Source: Penium margaritaceum (lineage: Eukaryota > Streptophyta > Zygnematophyceae > Desmidiales > Peniaceae). Taken from it: DNA of 64,000 bases. The stretch lies in NCBI GenBank assembly GCA_023375785.1, contig SZWC01001163.1, positions 219,952 to 283,951 on the forward strand, read 5' to 3'. The notes under the pieces were generated by a model, which had not been told where the DNA came from, did not search any database, and saw nothing but the letters and a program-made list of their open reading frames with translations. Below are positions 23,630-35,900 of this stretch, in pieces (the stretch's first letter is position 1; each line of letters begins with the position of its first letter). The position numbers and the translations under genes are program-made.

Positions 23630-24109
23630 CCGGGTCAGGACCTACCCGGCATTGCGTAGACATTGGAAAGCTTTACCGGGTACTTCCCAAGCATTTCTAG
23701 GCATTGCCTGGCATTTCTAGGCATTACCCAGGCACTGCCCGGCATTGCCAGGAATTGCCCATGCATCGCAAAGAATTGAAAGGCATTACAGGATATTGCC
23801 TAGGCATTGCTAGACATAGCACTACCAGACATTGCCTAGGAATTTCTAGGCATTCCCAAGCATTGTCACGGAATTTCCATAGATCGCCAGACATTTCCCA
23901 GGCATCGGCAGGCATTACCATGCATTGCCAGGAATTACAAGACATTACACAAGCGTTGCAAGGCGTTTGTGGACATTTCCCAAGCATTGCGACGCGTTTC
24001 CAGGCATTGCCAAGCATTGCCTAGGCATTTCATGACATTTCCAGGCATTGTCAAGGCGTTACCAGGCGTTACCCTGTTATTCCTCGGCATTGCCTAGGCC
24101 TTTCCACAC

Positions 24110-24990
24110 GTTGTCATTTTTCAATTCTCTCTGCAAATGCTATTGAAGCATTCTGACAATTTGCCTTGTGTCTCCTAGCGAGACCCTTGCCGTTGTGTGT
24201 ACCACTTGTGACTGTCGTCACCGTCTGACCAGGCATTGACGCCCAGTCAGCGGCTGTGTCGCTAGGAAGCTTCTACGCATATTTTCATGGTATCAAACAG
24301 CGAGACCTCTCTCACTGAGCTGCGCCGAAGAGACGCACCACCGCCAGCAGCAGTGAGAGTCACCACCGCCGCCGCATCCTGGGACTCGTTGTAGCCGTTT
24401 TGAGCAGTGACATCACCACGCAGTCCCCACCACCTCACCGGGTGAGCTGCGACATTTACCAGCTCCATCAGCCAAGCCGATCAGCAGCAGCAACACCGGA
24501 TGGCAACAGCAGCCGTGTCTGGCTGGACAATCTGACAAAAAAAAAGGGAAGCAGCTCGCAGTGACAGCTCGCAGTGACAGCCCGCAGTAGCAGCTCGTAG
24601 CGTGAAGCGGCGGCTGCGAGCAGCAGCAGCGCGTAGCGGCAGCAGCAGCGAGCATCGGCAGTGGCAGCGAGCAGTACCAGCGGTAGCGGGCAGCAGCAGC
24701 AGCATTGCAGCAGCAGCCGCGGGCAACAGCAGTAGCACGGTGACAGCAGCAGCAGCATTGCGCTTGCTGAAGCGCCAGTAGTAACAGCAGCATTGCAACA
24801 GAAGCAACAGCTACAGCAGCGAAGCAGCAGCAGCAGCGGCCACAGCAGTGTTGTGCTGTGCAGCAGTGCTGCACAAAGCTGCTGTGCAGCACAAAGCTGC
24901 TGTGCAGCAGCTTCGCTGTGCAGCCACGCAGATTCTACGCAGCTGCATAGAATCTGCACAGCCGGGCAGAATCTGCGTAGCTATGCAACT
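24110..24990 (+). mobile_element. LTR element fragment, same family as 1-2470
   Basis: Plus-strand LTR end (about 24110-24287), primer-binding site (24288 on) and CAG-rich leader (about 24300-24960), matching the minus-strand copy at the left end of the window over LTR, PBS and early leader (for example CACTGAGCTGCGC and GCAGCAGTGAGAGTCACC). The LTR is short at its outer side and no gag follows, so this is a broken remnant. It sits between satellites B and C. The frames at 24413-24959 are Cys/Leu/Ala low complexity from the triplet-rich leader. The right boundary is approximate. Confidence 0.8.
24288..24299 (+). other. Primer-binding site, diverged
   Basis: TGGTATCA directly follows the LTR terminal CA, as in the copy at 2283-2294; the remaining bases are less well matched to initiator-Met tRNA. 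Confidence 0.7.
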
Positions 24991-25515
24991 CCACAGCCGC
25001 ACAAGGGTGTGACGAGGTCCCCCCCTCCCACCGAGGAGTCCGCGTGACTCCCACACAAAATCAGAGCAGTAGAGCACCTGCTACGGCCGTCGAAGTAACC
25101 CTTGGTGGAGCCGTCCACCTTGCCTTGCACGCTAGGCAACGGGAGGCGCTTCGACAATGACCCGTCGAAGCGCCTTTCCTCACCCAGTCAAGGAAAGGTT
25201 CACCCTGGTCAAGGAGAGTCTTCTGGTTGCTTCCTTTCTAGCTCTGGTACATTTGGGGGTGGTTGGAGATGAACTCAGATCACTGGTGGTGGATTATCCC
25301 ACCACCCATGGCGGGTACCAGATTCCACCCTCCGAACACCCGAATTTTGGGCTAGGCTAACTTTCTGAATACTCACTCAAATTGAGCAATTCAAAGCTCA
25401 ATCTTGCATGGGAAAAATCCAAGGAATCCAAATCTAAAGCCAGATCAGGTGTTCAACCACTCCTCAGTGGTCAAACCAGGGAGTACGATCAACGGCACTC
25501 ATGGCAAGGGGCACA
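24991..25515. other. Unique sequence before satellite C, no gene seen
   Basis: Ordinary complexity, holding the hairpin at 25144-25175. A 67-codon frame at 25157-25360 shows no known motif. No function assigned. Confidence 0.5.
25144..25175. repeat. Perfect hairpin, 12-bp arms, 8-nt loop
   Basis: AGGCGCTTCGAC (25144-25155), then AATGACCC, then the exact reverse complement GTCGAAGCGCCT (25164-25175). No T-run follows, so a terminator role is not supported. It could be a structural or recombination relic. Confidence 0.85.
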
Positions 25516-28500
25516 CCATGTCAACAAGGCGCAGTCAGGAGCAGTCAGGCGCTGTCAGGGGCAGTCAAGCGCACTGAGGTGCACTCACGTGCATGCAGGT
25601 GCATGCAGGTGCACTCAAGCACAGTTCAGTGCACTCAGGCGGATTCAGGCACACTTAGGCGCACTCAAGCACACAAAAGCGCACTCAGGCGCACTGAGGC
25701 GCACTCAAAGGTAGTCAGGCGCAGTCAGACACAGTAAGGCACAGTCAGGCACATTCAGGCACAGTCAGGCGCATTCAGGCACAGTCAGGCGCAGTTGGGC
25801 GCAGTCAGGCGCAGTCAGGCGCAGTCAGGCACAGTCAGGCGCAGTCAGGCACACTCAGGCGCACTCGGGCACACTCAGGCGCACTCAGGCGCACTCAAGC
25901 GCACTCAGGCGTACTCAGGCGCTCTCAGGCACTCTCAGGTGTTCTCAGGCGCTCTCAGGCGCACTCAGGCGCACTCAGGCCTACTCAGGTGCACTCAGGC
26001 GCAGTCAGGCGCAGTCAGGCGCAGTCAGGCGCACTCAGGCACAGTCAGGCGCACTCAGGCATAGTCAGGTATAGTCAGGCGCAGTCAGGCGCAGTCAGGC
26101 ACAGTCAGGCGTAGTCAAGCGCAGCCAAGCGCACTCAGGCACATTCGGGCGCACTCAGGCGCACTCGGGCACATGCAGGCGCATTCAGGCGCACGCAAGC
26201 GCACTCAGGCGCAGTCAGCCGCAGTCAGGCGCAGTCAGGCGCAGTCAGGTGAAGTTAGGCGCAGTCAGGCGCTGTCAGGCGCAGTCAGGCGCATTCAGGC
26301 ATAGTCAGGCGGAGTCAGGCGGAGTCAGGTGCAGTCAGACACACTCAGGCACACTCAGGCGCACTCAGGTGCACTCAGGTGCACTCAGGCACACTCAGGC
26401 GCACTCACGTACTGACAGGCGGTCTCAGGCGCACTCAGGCGCACTCAGGCGCACTCAGGCACACTCAGGCGCACGCAGGTGCACTCAGGCGCACTCAAGC
26501 GTACTCAGGGGAAGTCAGGCGCAGTCTAGCGCAGTCAGGCGCAGTAAGATGCAGTCGGGCGCAGTCAGGCACAGTCAGGCGCAGTCAGGCGCAACTCAGG
26601 CACACTCAGGCGCACTCAGGCGCAGTCAGGCGCACTCAGGCGTACTCAGGCGCTCTCAGGCACTCTCTGGCGTTCTCAGGCGCTCTCAGGCACACTCAGG
26701 CGCACTCAGGCCTACTCAGGCGCACTCAGGCGCACTAAGGCGCAGTCAGGCACAGTCAGGCGCACTCAGGGGCAGTCAGGCGCACTCAGGCACACTCAGG
26801 CACAGTCAGGCACAGTCAGGCACAGTCAGGTATAGTCAGGCGCAGTCAGGCGCAGTCAGGAACAGTCAGGCGTAGTCAAGCGCAGTCAAGCGCAGTCAAG
26901 CGCACTCAGGCACAATCGGGCGCACTCAGGCGCACTCGGGCACATGCAGGCGCATGCAGGCGCACGCAAGCGCACTCGGGCGCAGTCAGGCGCAGTCAGG
27001 CGCAGTCAGGCGCAGTCAGGCACAGTCAGGCACAGTCAGGCGAAGTTAGGCGCAGTCAGGCGCAGTCAGGCGCAGTCAGGCGCAGTCAGGCGCAGTCAGG
27101 CACACTCAGGCACACTCAGGCGCACTCAGGTGCACTCAGGTGCAATCAGGCGCACTCACGTACTCACAGGCAGTCTCAGGCGCACTCAGGCACACTCAGG
27201 CGCACTCAGTCACACTCAGGCACCATCAGGTGCACTCAGGCGCACTCAAGCGTACTCAGGGGCAGTAAGGCGTAGTGTAGCGCAGTCAGGCGCAGTCAGG
27301 CGCAGTCAGATGCAGTCAGGCGCAGTCAGGCACAGTCAGGCGCACTCAGGCGCACTCAGGCGCACTCAGGCGCACTCAGGCGGACTCAAGCACACTCAGA
27401 CGCTCTCAGGCGCACTCAGGTGCACTCAGGCCAACTCAGGCACACTCGGGCGTACTCTGGTGCACTCAGGCGCATTCAGGCACACTCAGGCGCACTCAGG
27501 CGCACTCAGTCGCACTCAGGCGCACTCACGCCCACTTAGGAGCACTAACGCGCTCTCAGGCGCTCTCAGGCGCTCTCAGGCGCTCTCAGGCGCACTCAGG
27601 CGCACTCAGGCGCACTCAGGCCCACCCAGGCATGCTCAGGCGCACTCAAGGGCACTCAGGTGCAAACATGCACACTCAGGGGCACTCAGTTGCACTCAGA
27701 TTTACTTAGGCGCACTCAGGCACACTCAGGCACACTGAGGCGCAGTCCGGCGCAGTCAGGCACAGTCACGCGCGGTCAGGCATAGTCAGGTGCATTCAGG
27801 CGCACTCAGGCGCACTCAGGCGTACTCAGGCGCACTCAGGCACACTCAGGGAGCACTCAGGCGCACTCAGGCTCTCTTTAGCGCTCTCAGGCGCACTCAG
27901 GCGCACTCAAGCGCACTCAGACGCACTCAGGTGCACTCAGGCGCACTCAGGCGCACTCAGGGGCAGTCGGACACAGTCAGGCGTAGTCAGGGGCCGTCAG
28001 GCGCTGTCAGGTGCACTCACGCGCACTCAGGCGCACTCAGGCGCATTCAGACGCACTCAGGCGCAGTTTGGCGCACTCAGGCGCACTCAGGCGCACTCAG
28101 GCGCACTCAGGCACACTCAAGCGCACTAAGCCGCACTTAGGCGCACTCAGATGTAGTCAGGCGCAGTCAGGCGCAGTCAGGCTCAGTCAGGTGCAGTCAG
28201 GCGCAGTCAGGTACAGTCATACGCAGTCAGGCGCAGTCCGGCGCAGTCAGGCGCAGTCAGGCGCACTCAGGCGCACTCAAGCGTACTCAGGCGCACTCAG
28301 GCGCACTCAGGCACACTTTGGCGCACTCAGGCGCACTCAGGTGCACTCAGGTGCACTCGGGCGCACTCAGGCGCACTCAGGCGCACTCAGGCGCACTCAG
28401 GCGCACTCAGGAGCACTCAGGCACACTGAGGCACACTCAGGCGCACTCAGGCGCACTCAGGGGCAGTCAGGCGTAGTCAGGCAGAGTCAGGCGCACCCAG

Positions 28501-31500
28501 GCGTACTCAGGCACACTCAGGCACAGTCAGGCACAGTCAGGCACAGTCAGGCGCACTCAGGCGCAGTCAGGTGCAGTCAGGCGTCCTCAGGCACACTCGG
28601 GCGCACTCAGGCGCATTCAGGCGCACTCAGGCGCACTCACGCGCACTCAGGAGCACTTAGGCCCACTGAGGCGCACTCAGGCGCACTCAGGCGCACTTAG
28701 GCGCACTCAGGAGCACTCAGGCCCACTCAGGCGCACTCAGGCGCACTCAGGCACACTGAGGCGGACTCAGGAGCACTCACGCCCACTCAGGCGCATCCAG
28801 GCGAACTCAGGCGCACTCAGGCGCACTCAGGCGCACTCAGGCGCACTCCGGCGCACTCAGGCACACTCAGGCGTACTCAGGCGCACTCAGGCATACTCAG
28901 GCGCAGTCAAGAGCAGTCAGGCGTAGTCAGGCGCAGTCAGGCGCAGTCAGGCGCAGTCAGACGCAGTCAAACGCATTCAGGCGCAGTCAGGCGCACTCAG
29001 GCACACTCAGGCGTACTCAGGCGCACTCAGGTACACTCAGGCACACTCAGGCACACTCAGGCACACTCAGGCGCACTCAAGCGCACTGAGGTATACTCAG
29101 GCACACTCAGGCGCACTTAGGCGCACTCAGACGCAGTCAGGCGCAGTCAGGCGGAGTCAGGCGCAGTCAGGCACAGTCATATGCAGTCAGGCTGAATCAG
29201 GCGCATTCAGGCGCAGTCAGGCACAGTCAGGCGCACTCAGACGTACTCAGGCGCACTAAGGCACACTCAGGTGCAATCAGGCCTACTTTGGCGCACTCAG
29301 GCGCACTCAGGTGAACTCAGGCGCACTGAGGCGCACTGAGGCGCACTCAGGCGCATTCAGGCGCACTCAGGGGCAGTCAGGCGCAGTCAGGCGCAGTCAG
29401 GCGCTGTCAGGCACCGTCAGGCGCACTCAGGCCCACTCAGGTGCACTCAGGCGCACTCAGGCACACTCAGGCACACTCAGGCGCACTGAGGAGCACTCAG
29501 GCGCACTCAGGGGCTCTCAAGCGCACTCAGGCGGACTCAGGCGCTCTCAGGCGCACTCAGGCATACTCAGGCGCACTCAGGCGCACTCAGGCGTACTCAG
29601 GCGCACTCAGGCGCACTCAGGCGTACTCAGGCGCACTCAGGCGCACTCAGGCGTACTCAGGCGCACTCAGGCGCACTCAGGCGTACTCAGGCGCACTCAG
29701 GCGCACTCAGGCGTACTCAGGCGCACTCAGGCGCACTCAGGCGTACTCAGGCGCACTCAGGCGCACTCAGGCGTACTCAGGCGCACTCAGGCGCACTCAG
29801 GCGTACTCAGGCGCACTCAGGCGCACTCAGGCGCACTCAGGCGCACTGAGGAGCACTCAGGCGCACTCAGGGGCTCTCAAGCGCACTCAGGCGGACTCAG
29901 GCGCTCTCAGGCGCTCTCTTGCATACTCAGGCGCACTCAGGCGCACTCAGGCGTACTCAGGCCCAGTCAGGCGCACTCAGGCGCAGTCAGGCGCAGTCAG
30001 GCGCAGTCAGGCGCAGTCAGGCGCAGTCAGGCGCAGTCAGGCACACTCAGGCGCACTCAGGCACACTCAGCCGCAGTCAGGCGCAGTCACGCGCAGTCGG
30101 ACGCTCTCAGGCGCACTCAGGCGCACTCAGGTGCATTCAGGTGCACTCAGGCGCACTCAGGCGCACTTAGGCAAACTCATGCGCACTCAGGTGCACTTAG
30201 GCACACTCAGGCACATTCAGGCGCACTCAGGCCCACTCAGGCGCACTCAAGCTCATCAGGCGCACTCAGGCGCACTCAGGTGCAGTCAGGCGCACTAAGG
30301 CGCAGTCATGCGCAGTCAGGCGCAGTCACGCGCAGTCAGGCGTAGTTAGGCACAGTCAGGCGCAGTCAGGCTCATTCAGGCGCACTCAGGCACATTCAGG
30401 CGCACTCAGGCGCACTCAGGCACACTTAGGTGGATTCAGGCGCAGTCAAGCGCAGTCATGCGCAGTCACGCACACTCAGGCGCACTCAGGCGTAATCATG
30501 CACACTCAGGTAGAGTCGGGCTCACTCTGGCGGAGTCATGCGCAGTCAGGCTCAGTCAGGCGCGCTCAGGCACACTCAGGCGCAGACAGGCGCATTCAGG
30601 CGCAGTCAGACACAGTCAGGCGCACTCAGGCACACTCAGGTGCACCTAAGCGCACCCAGGCGCACTCAGACTCACTCAGGCGCACTGAGGTGCACTCAGG
30701 CGCACTCAGGCGCACTCAGGCGCACTCAGGCGCACTCAGGTGCACTCACGTGCATTCAGGCGCACTCAGGCGCACTCAGGCGCACTCAGGCGCACTCAGG
30801 CGCACTCAGGCACTCTCAGGCGCACTCAGGCGCAGTCAAGCGCACTCAGGCGCACTCAGGCACAGTCAGGCGCAGTCAGGCTCAGTCAGACGCAGTCAGG
30901 CGCACTCAGGCACACTCAGGTGCACTCAAGCGCACCCAGGTGCACTCAGACTCACTCAGGCACACTGAGGCGCACTCAGGCGCACTGAGGCGCACTCAGG
31001 CGCACTCAGACGCACTCAGGCACATTCAGGCACACTCAGGCGCATTCAGGCGCAGTCAGGTGCAGTCAGGCGCAGTCAGGCGCACTCAGGCACACTCAGG
31101 CGTACTCAGGCGCACCCAGGCGCACTCAGGCGCACTTACGCGCACTCAGGCACACTCAGGCTTACTCAGGTGCACTCAGGTGTACTTAGGCGTACTCAGG
31201 GGCACTCAGGCGCACTCAGACGCAGTCAGTCGCAGGCAGGCGCAGTCAGGCACAGTCAGGCGCAGTCAGGCACAGTCATACGCAGCCAGGCACAGTCAGG
31301 TGCAGTCAGGCGCAGTCAGGCGCACTCAGGCAAACTCAGGTGTACTCTGGCGCACTCAGGCGCAGTCAGGCGCACTCAGGCGCACTCAGGTGCACTCAGG
31401 CACACTCAGGCGCACTAAGGCGCACTGAGGCGCACTCAGGCGCACTCAGGCGCACTCAGGCACAATGAAGCGCACTCAGGCGCACTCAGGCACAGTCAGG

Positions 31501-31859
31501 GGCAGTCAGGCGCAGTCAGGCGCAGGCAGGTGCCGTCAGGCGCCGTCAGGCGCACTCAGGTACACTCAGGCGCACTCAGGTGCACTCAGGTGCACTCAGG
31601 CGCACTCAAGCACACTCAGGCGCACTTAGGCGCACTCAGGCGCACTCAAGCACACTCAGGCACACTCAGGCGCTCTCAGGCACTCTCTGGCGTACTGAGG
31701 CGCACTCAGGTGCACTCAGGCGCACTCAGGCGTATCCAGGCCCAGTCAGGCGCACTCAGGCACACTCAGGCACACTCAGGCGCACTCAGGCGCACTCAGG
31801 CGCAGTCAGGTGCTGTCAGGCGCACTCAGGCGCAGTCAGGCGCAGTAAGGCGCAGTCAG
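25516..31859 (+). repeat. Satellite C: 10-bp tandem array, first block
   Basis: About 630 copies of GCGCACTCAG, almost strictly 10 bp. The commonest variants are GCGCAGTCAG, GCACACTCAG, GTGCACTCAG, GCGTACTCAG and GCGCACTCAA. The unit is stop-free in all forward frames and each frame gives the same cyclic peptide (ALRRTQAHSG), while the reverse strand meets TGA within every 30 bp. This explains the many long forward frames (up to 344 codons at 29311-30345). Longer-range duplication shows at about 750-790 bp: the rare CACTCACGTACT near 26403 recurs near 27150. Confidence 0.98.
29571..29810 (+). repeat. 30-bp higher-order repeat, 8 identical copies
   Basis: Three-unit block GCGCACTCAG, GCGCACTCAG, GCGTACTCAG repeated eight times without change. 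The flanks 29481-29550 and 29841-29910 are also identical to each other, 360 bp apart, so the amplification sits inside a larger duplication. Confidence 0.93.
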
Positions 31860-32758
31860 TGTTAGAATCTCAGATCGTTGAATGCCACAAGAACTTTATG
31901 GACAGCGCAAAACCAATCGCGTAAACCAGAGTAGATCAACACAGGCGCTTACAGCCAGATCTGCTCAACCAGCAATAGAGGGAATGAAATCCACGAACTC
32001 CATTCATCAAAATTCACTAACTCCTGGGTACACGAACTACTGGAGTCTAGCACTTGACAGAATACTAAAATGAGGATCAACAACTGACTTAATTCCTGCT
32101 GCGCTCGCCTTCACCTCCGGTCCGTCTCGCTCCGCAACAGCGGTTCTGCCGTCTGGCACCGGTACTTGCTGTCTTCAAACTTGTACCTGTCATTGAGCTT
32201 GGGTTCCGATCACACAGGGTCTTCGGTATTCTGAATAGTACTGTTCCCTTTTGTCTTTCGGTGTGATCCGGTCCATGCTGTTTATACATTAGTCGTACGC
32301 CGTTGATCTTTGATCGGACGGTCTCCGACTTTTGTGTCATCAATATTGATCGATGCCGCATCCTCCCCCCCAAATGTCCGCACCGATTCCATTCTGCTCC
32401 AAAACGGACTGGTGGTTCGGTACTCTGTTCCTTTGTCCGCTCACGTTCGAGATGCCCTGTCAGCCTCCTGCCTGAGCTCCGTTCAGGCTACCGCCTCCAG
32501 ACCACTTCGTTCCCAAACGCAATATCCTCCGCAGTATATGCTGCTCGTGATCATTCTCCTCTCGAATAACAGGTATACATGAATGGGCAAGGGAGGCATG
32601 GGACTACCCTCTCTCCTGACCCTGCGGTAGACAGAGGGCACAGATTAGGTCAGGGTAGCTTGTAGGTTGCGGAGGGTCAGGGGAGAGAGTGGCACCTCTC
32701 CCCTGGCCCTATGCGTTATGCCATTTTGGAGCATACCCTTTTTGTGCCTCTTCCAACA
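31860..32758 (-). repeat. Copia element 3' LTR
   Basis: 899 bp, the left copy on the plus strand. It begins TGTTAGAATC and ends TTCCAACA. The small frames inside (such as 32303-32582) recur in the other LTR and are not genes. Confidence 0.92.
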
Positions 32759-32772
32759 TTCCCCCCCCATAT
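32759..32772 (-). other. Polypurine tract of the copia element
   Basis: On the element strand the sequence is ATGGGGGGGGAA immediately before the 3' LTR, the primer for plus-strand DNA synthesis. Confidence 0.8.
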
Positions 32773-33020
32773 GCTCCAATCACCTTTTGCACATAAGAAA
32801 CCTGTGAGAGAGAGAAACTAAACTTATTTCCTACAGACCGATGGTTGTGGTTCCCCCCCCAAAATTTGAGATCTATCTATCACTAGCTGCTGAGACCCGA
32901 GACACACAAAAAATATTTGTTTTCACTGTGGCCCTCAATCCTCACCCTCGATCCGATCCTCGCATTGGGGGATGAGTGTATCGCTCGTCACTCCCTCCCT
33001 TTTGTCATATTTACTTTTAT
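32773..33020 (-). other. Copia element 3' untranslated part
   Basis: About 250 bp between the polypurine tract and the end of the RNase H region. No coding feature is recognisable. Confidence 0.6.
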
Positions 33021-33990
33021 TTTATTCTAGAACCAGCCCCATGCCGCCGCATAGTGCATCATGCTGGCGATGCTCCAGGGCCTTTGTGAGTACATCTGTG
33101 ATTTGATCTTCTGTCCCCACATAGTCCAGCTGCACCTCTCCCTCAGCGACAGCATCACGTACATAGTGATACTGTCGTTTTACGTGTTTGGTCCTGTCAT
33201 GCTGCACAGGATCCTCTGAGAGTGCTATGGTGCCTTGGTTGTTTCAGAAGATTGTAGTTGGCTCCAGTTGGCTGAACCCCAGCTCTTCCAACATCATGCG
33301 AATCCAAACTGCTTCTCTGGTTGCTTTGCTAGCTGCAATGTACTCTGCTTCCGTTGATGACAGAGCAACCACTGACTGTTTCTTGGATTGCCACGAGACG
33401 GGTCCACCGCTCAACAGAAAAACGTAGCCCGATGTGGATTTGCTGGTGCTCTTGTCACCTGACAAATCGGAGTCGCAGAAACCAATGAGGCGAACCCTGC
33501 TTTGTGGCTGGTACTTGATCTTCTGTTCAGCATTGCACTTGAGATAACGTATGCTGCGTTTGGCTGCTGCCACATGATCAACCATCGGATTTTTGCAGCC
33601 TTGACTGAGTAGGCCAACAGCGTATGAGAGGTCAGGGCGAGTGCCCACACTTGCATACATCAAGGATCTAACGAGGCTGGGATAAAGCTTGGCCTCACTT
33701 GGATCTGCAAGCATCTCACTGGTCACTGGCTTTGTTAGACCATGGTCCACTGCCAGAGGAGTGCTGGTAGGATGCGGCTGGCCCAGGTTGAACTTGTCAG
33801 CCATGCGCGTGATGTACGTGCTCTGGGACAACGTGATCTCAGATGGGCTGCGGCTGCGATGAATCTGTATGCCAAGGTAGAATCGCAGCGGGCCTTCGTC
33901 ACTCATCTCAAACGTAGCAGAGAGCGTCTGCTTGAACTCGTCGATGATGGAGAGGGTGCGACCAAACAGAATCAAGTCATCCACATAGAG
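33020..33990 (-). pseudogene. Copia reverse transcriptase end and RNase H (fossil)
   Basis: Includes YVDDLILFG, the reverse transcriptase catalytic motif, followed by the copia connection region (YLGIQI, MYASVGTRPDLSYAVG). RNase H shows GFCDSDLSGD, SGYVFLLSGGPVSWQSKKQ and ALSSTEAEYIAAS, and then YHYVRDAV and DQITDVLTKAL. RNase H degrades the RNA strand of the RNA:DNA hybrid during reverse transcription. Limits are approximate. Confidence 0.9.
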
Positions 33991-34720
33991 AATCACACCA
34001 AGGTTTTGGAGACCTTCTTTGTAGTAAACGGAGTGGTCNNNNNNNNNNNNNNNNNNNNNNNNNNNNNNNNNNNNNNNNNNNNNNNNNNNNNNNNNNNNNN
34101 NNNCATCTCAAACGTAGCAGAGAGCGTCTGCTTCAACTCGTTGATGATGGAGAGGGAGCGACCAAACAGAATCAAGTCATCCACATAGAGAATCACACCA
34201 AGGTTTTGGAGACCTTCTTTGTAGTAAACGGAGTGGTCGGAGTGGAGACGCTTGAGGTGCTGACTGAGGAAAAAATCATGTATGTGCTTGTTCCACTGTC
34301 TGGGCGCCTGTTTGAGGCCGTAGAGGGATTTGAGCAGCTGACATACCTTGCTTTTCCCCTCCGGCTGCACAAATCCCTCCGGCCGAGTCATGAAAACCTC
34401 TTCATCAAGATCACCATTGAGAAACGCGGATTTGACATCCATTTGATGCAAAAACCAGTTCTCCTGTGCTGCAAGGGCAAGAACGATGCAGATGGAGCTG
34501 TACTTGGCGACAGGGGCGAAGGTGTCACTGTAGTTAATGCCTTGAACGTGGCTGTAACCACGGGCCACAGGGCGGGCCTTGTCAGGTAGGCCGTGTTCAT
34601 CGAGCTTGCATTTGACGATTCATTCAGATGCGACGACCGGAGCACCTGGCGGAAGATCAACCAGAGTCCAGTTCTTCTGCTTCTGGAGTTGCTCACTGAC
34701 TGCCACAGAGTGCCAATCAG
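33990..34720 (-). pseudogene. Copia reverse transcriptase (fossil)
   Basis: Recognised by GINYSDTFAPVAK, HQMDVKSAFLNGDLDEEVFM, KSLYGLKQAPRQWN and YVDD, all hallmarks of the copia RVT_2 family. The 65-base gap 34039-34103 falls in this part and has the same 135-bp sequence on both sides, so part of the apparent structure is an assembly effect. Confidence 0.92.
34039..34103. other. Assembly gap, 65 N
   Basis: Flanked by near-identical sequences of about 135 bp (33904-34038 and 34104-34238). Confidence 0.95.
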
Positions 34721-34739
34721 CAGCATCAGGTCGGGTCAG

Positions 34740-35180
34740 GGCATCCTTGTAGCTGTCAGGGCCCACCACTGGAGTAACAAGGGCGTAGTCGCAAGATGGT
34801 GAAGCAGGAGGATCAGCAGCGGGAGGAGATGGTGGAGCTGGAAGAGAAGGAGCAGCACAGCGGGAGAAGACAGCTGTGAGTGCTTTGAGATTTGCACGGC
34901 GAGAGGAGCGACGTGGTGGAGCTGTGGGGTCTTAGTCCTTGGGCCAGTTGCAAGAAAAACAAGGTGCCGAGGGTGGTGGTGGAGGAGGTGGTGGTGGCGA
35001 CGCAGGTGGAGGCACCACAGGGCGATCAGCCGCCGGGACAATGGGGGGAATGATGCCGGCATGCTCGTCAGGGCCAGAGTCAACAGGATGCTGAGGAGGG
35101 AGAGTGGGTTCAGGATCCATGGAGATGACGTGAAGCTGAGGAGGGCCGGTGCAGAAGGCGGCCCGATCAGTCAGAGTCTC
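34740..35180 (-). pseudogene. Copia linker between integrase and reverse transcriptase (fossil)
   Basis: A Pro-rich, Ser/Ala-rich low-complexity linker typical of copia polyproteins between the integrase C-terminus and reverse transcriptase. No catalytic motif. Confidence 0.6.
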
Positions 35181-35900
35181 ATCAAAGGTGGCGCTGCGGC
35201 TGCAAACAATACATTTGGCCAATGGATCCCAGATGCGATAGGCCTGACTGTTGTCCACATAGCCCACCAAGATGCCAGCCCAGTTTGTCCCAAGCACCTG
35301 GTTGGACCCAGGCATAAGCCGTGCTCCCAAAAACTTTCAGATGTCCAACGCTAGGAGGATGACCATGCCAGCTTTCATATGGAGTGCGGTGATTGTGGAG
35401 ACGCTTGCAGGGAAGACGATTGAGAAGATACCCAGCTGTGTTGACGGCCTCTGCCCAGAAGCCAGTGGGTAGTCCTGCAGCATGAAGCATGGAGCGTGCT
35501 TTTTCAAGCAAGGTGCGGTTCATACAGTCGGCACGGCCATTCTGCTGAGGCGTATGAGGAACTGTCCGTTGATGCTGAATGCCATGGGCTTCATAGAAGG
35601 TGGTGAGAGTCTGATTCACAAATTTGCCACCATTGTCAGATTGGACAGCTTTGACACGCTTGTCAGTCTCATTTTCCACACGGCGCACCCAAGTCATGAT
35701 GTGTTCTGCGGCTTCCGACTTCTGGCGCAAGAAACGGAGCCAGACATGGTGGGTGAAGTCATCAAGGAGAAGCAGGAAGTAATGCTTGCCAGAAATTGAA
35801 GGATCCTTGATGCTGCAGAGGTCCAGTGGACCAGATGGAGTTTGTCTGAGGTACGGACATCAGAGTGAGTGGAGAAGGGCTGCTGATTTTGCTTTCCTGC
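35180..35900 (-). pseudogene. Copia integrase core (fossil)
   Basis: Shows VKAVQSDNGGKF, TVPHTPQQNGRADCMNRTLL, AEAVNTAGYLLNRLP and TPYESWHG, the rve integrase core and its copia-specific C-terminal part (GSTAYAWV). Integrase inserts the cDNA into the genome and makes the 5-bp target duplication. Confidence 0.92.

Larger units (their letters stand above)
21546..24109 (+). repeat. Satellite B: 10-11-bp tandem array (GCCAGGCATT type)
   Basis: About 240 degenerate units built on GCCAGGCATT / GCCCAGGCATT, with common forms AGGCATTGC, AAGCATTGC and ATGCATTGC. Length alternates between 10 and 11 bp, so no frame stays in register. The open frames (His/Cys/Ala-rich forward, Met/Cys/Asn-rich reverse) are repeat artefacts. 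It is more diverged than satellite C, suggesting greater age or less homogenisation. Confidence 0.95.

Noticed and set aside
21440-24024. His/Cys-rich frames in satellite B
   Set aside because: Direct translations of the degenerate 10-11-bp repeat, open on both strands at the same places.
24413-24959. Cys/Leu-rich minus-strand frames
   Set aside because: Same cause: the triplet-rich leader of the second LTR family copy, read on the wrong strand.
7465-31859. CRISPR array
   Set aside because: Units of 10-11 bp follow one another directly with no unique spacers, no cas genes and a eukaryotic context.
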